Shown here piece by piece: positions 63,675-64,000 of a stretch of DNA of 64,000 nt; the first letter of the stretch is position 1; each line of letters begins with the position of its first letter. Source of the DNA: Oleispirillum sp963678075 (GTDB taxonomy: Bacteria; Pseudomonadota; Alphaproteobacteria; Rhodospirillales; Rhodospirillaceae). The notes beneath the pieces were generated by a model. The model searched no databases, was not told the DNA's origin, and was given only the letters and a program-made list of their open reading frames with translations. The stretch covers positions 124,001 through 188,000 of the forward strand of contig CAXXPK010000003.1 in NCBI GenBank assembly GCA_963678075.2, in the 5' to 3' direction. A program made the position numbers and the translations under genes.

Positions 63675-64000
63675 TCAAGCGGTGGGCTTGATGAAGCGGG
63701 CGGCGTAGAATCCATCCATCCCGCCGGATTCGGACAGGTGGCAGGGCAGGGCGCGCAAGGTTCCGTCGGGGCGCACCGCGAAGCCCCAGCCGCCGACCTC
63801 GTCGGGGCGGATCGGATCGGGCCACAGGCCGGGCGGCGGGGTCGCGGCGGCGGCGGTTTCCTCGGCGGATTGCAGCGAACAGACGCAGTAGACCAGGACT
63901 CCGCCGGGGTTCAGCAGACGGGCGACATCGGCGATGATCGCGGCTTGCGCCCCGGCCAGGGCGGCGACGTCGTTCGCGGTCTTGGTCCAGGCGACATCGG
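63675..64000 (-). CDS. rsmB: 16S rRNA m5C967 methyltransferase RsmB, C-terminal part
   Basis: Partial; the gene continues beyond the right edge. The last 108 residues show the end of the Rossmann methyltransferase domain: AAIIADVARLLNPGGVLVYC, then VCSLQSAEETAA (the VCS/TCS motif has the catalytic Cys), and the family-specific end LRALPCHLSESGGMDGFYAARF. RsmB methylates C967 of 16S rRNA. The segment between SLQ and LRALPCH is on the short side. It ends 84 bases before the start of the polysaccharide cluster. Confidence 0.85.
   Translation of the reverse strand, partial: DVAWTKTANDVAALAGAQAAIIADVARLLNPGGVLVYCVCSLQSAEETAAAATPPPGLWPDPIRPDEVGGWGFAVRPDGTLRALPCHLSESGGMDGFYAARFIKPTA

Overview
The window is GC-rich alphaproteobacterial chromosome. 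Gene content and order (mltA-tim44 divergent from fxsA-secB, dnaK-dnaJ-dapB-nth, mutS-glnD-murJ-trpS, two-domain Nfu, bactofilin, DUF1178, TIGR02186, oxygen-independent UbiTUV) suggest a Rhodospirillales-type, facultatively anaerobic bacterium. This is judged from recalled family features; no database search was possible.

Layout. 1-6408: broken lutBA, mltA, tim44, fxsA, secB, an OmpA-family porin, a small secreted protein and a shrunken DUF1848 gene. 6417-15302: an island bounded by two copies of one IS5-family (IS427-like) element. It holds a FemAB-like pseudogene, a methyltransferase/sulfotransferase chimera, a DotO/IcmB conjugation ATPase remnant, an intact hipBA module with an unusually long HipA, and a second, truncated transposase. 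15303-42967: mostly housekeeping: dnaKJ behind a CIRCE-like element, dapB, nth, a lipoprotein, bactofilin, an EI24 membrane protein, adenosine kinase, typA, an AmpG-like transporter, ppa, phoU-phoR, maeB, mutS, glnD, murJ, trpS, DUF2333, TIGR02186, nfu and a Bax-like glucosaminidase. 42968-49205: accessory stretch with dispersed repeats, a decayed PA0069-type radical SAM gene, a thioesterase, an orphan CbiM-like permease, IS copy 3, and a vsr / 5-methylcytosine methyltransferase / Eco29kI-like restriction cassette. 49206-56120: a copA-ubiT-ubiU-ubiV operon, divergent from an FMN riboswitch-ribB unit whose gene end is interrupted by IS copy 4. 56157-64000: ybjQ, purH, a polysaccharide cluster (CapD-type dehydratase, WecA/WbpL-type initiating transferase, and an O-antigen ligase fused to a glycosyltransferase) and the 3' end of rsmB.

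The most striking property is erosion. Many genes carry one or more lesions: frameshifts (lutB, lutA, FemAB, methyltransferase, ppa, phoR, the DNA methyltransferase, TIGR02186), in-frame amber codons (icmB, EI24, TIGR02186), and internal or terminal deletions (DUF1848, phoR, maeB, PA0069-like, TIGR02186, DUF1178, IS copy 4). copA has substitutions at otherwise near-invariant motifs. With four copies of one IS, this looks like the early genome decay seen in recently host-restricted or bottlenecked bacteria. Part of the pattern, notably single-base indels in an essential gene (ppa) and at homopolymers (phoR, methyltransferase), could instead be sequencing error. Reads would separate the two. I did not find a clearly new defence or biosynthetic system. 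The best leads are the extended HipA, the copper-ATPase/anaerobic-ubiquinone operon, the ligase-transferase fusion, and three families of dispersed intergenic hairpin repeats.
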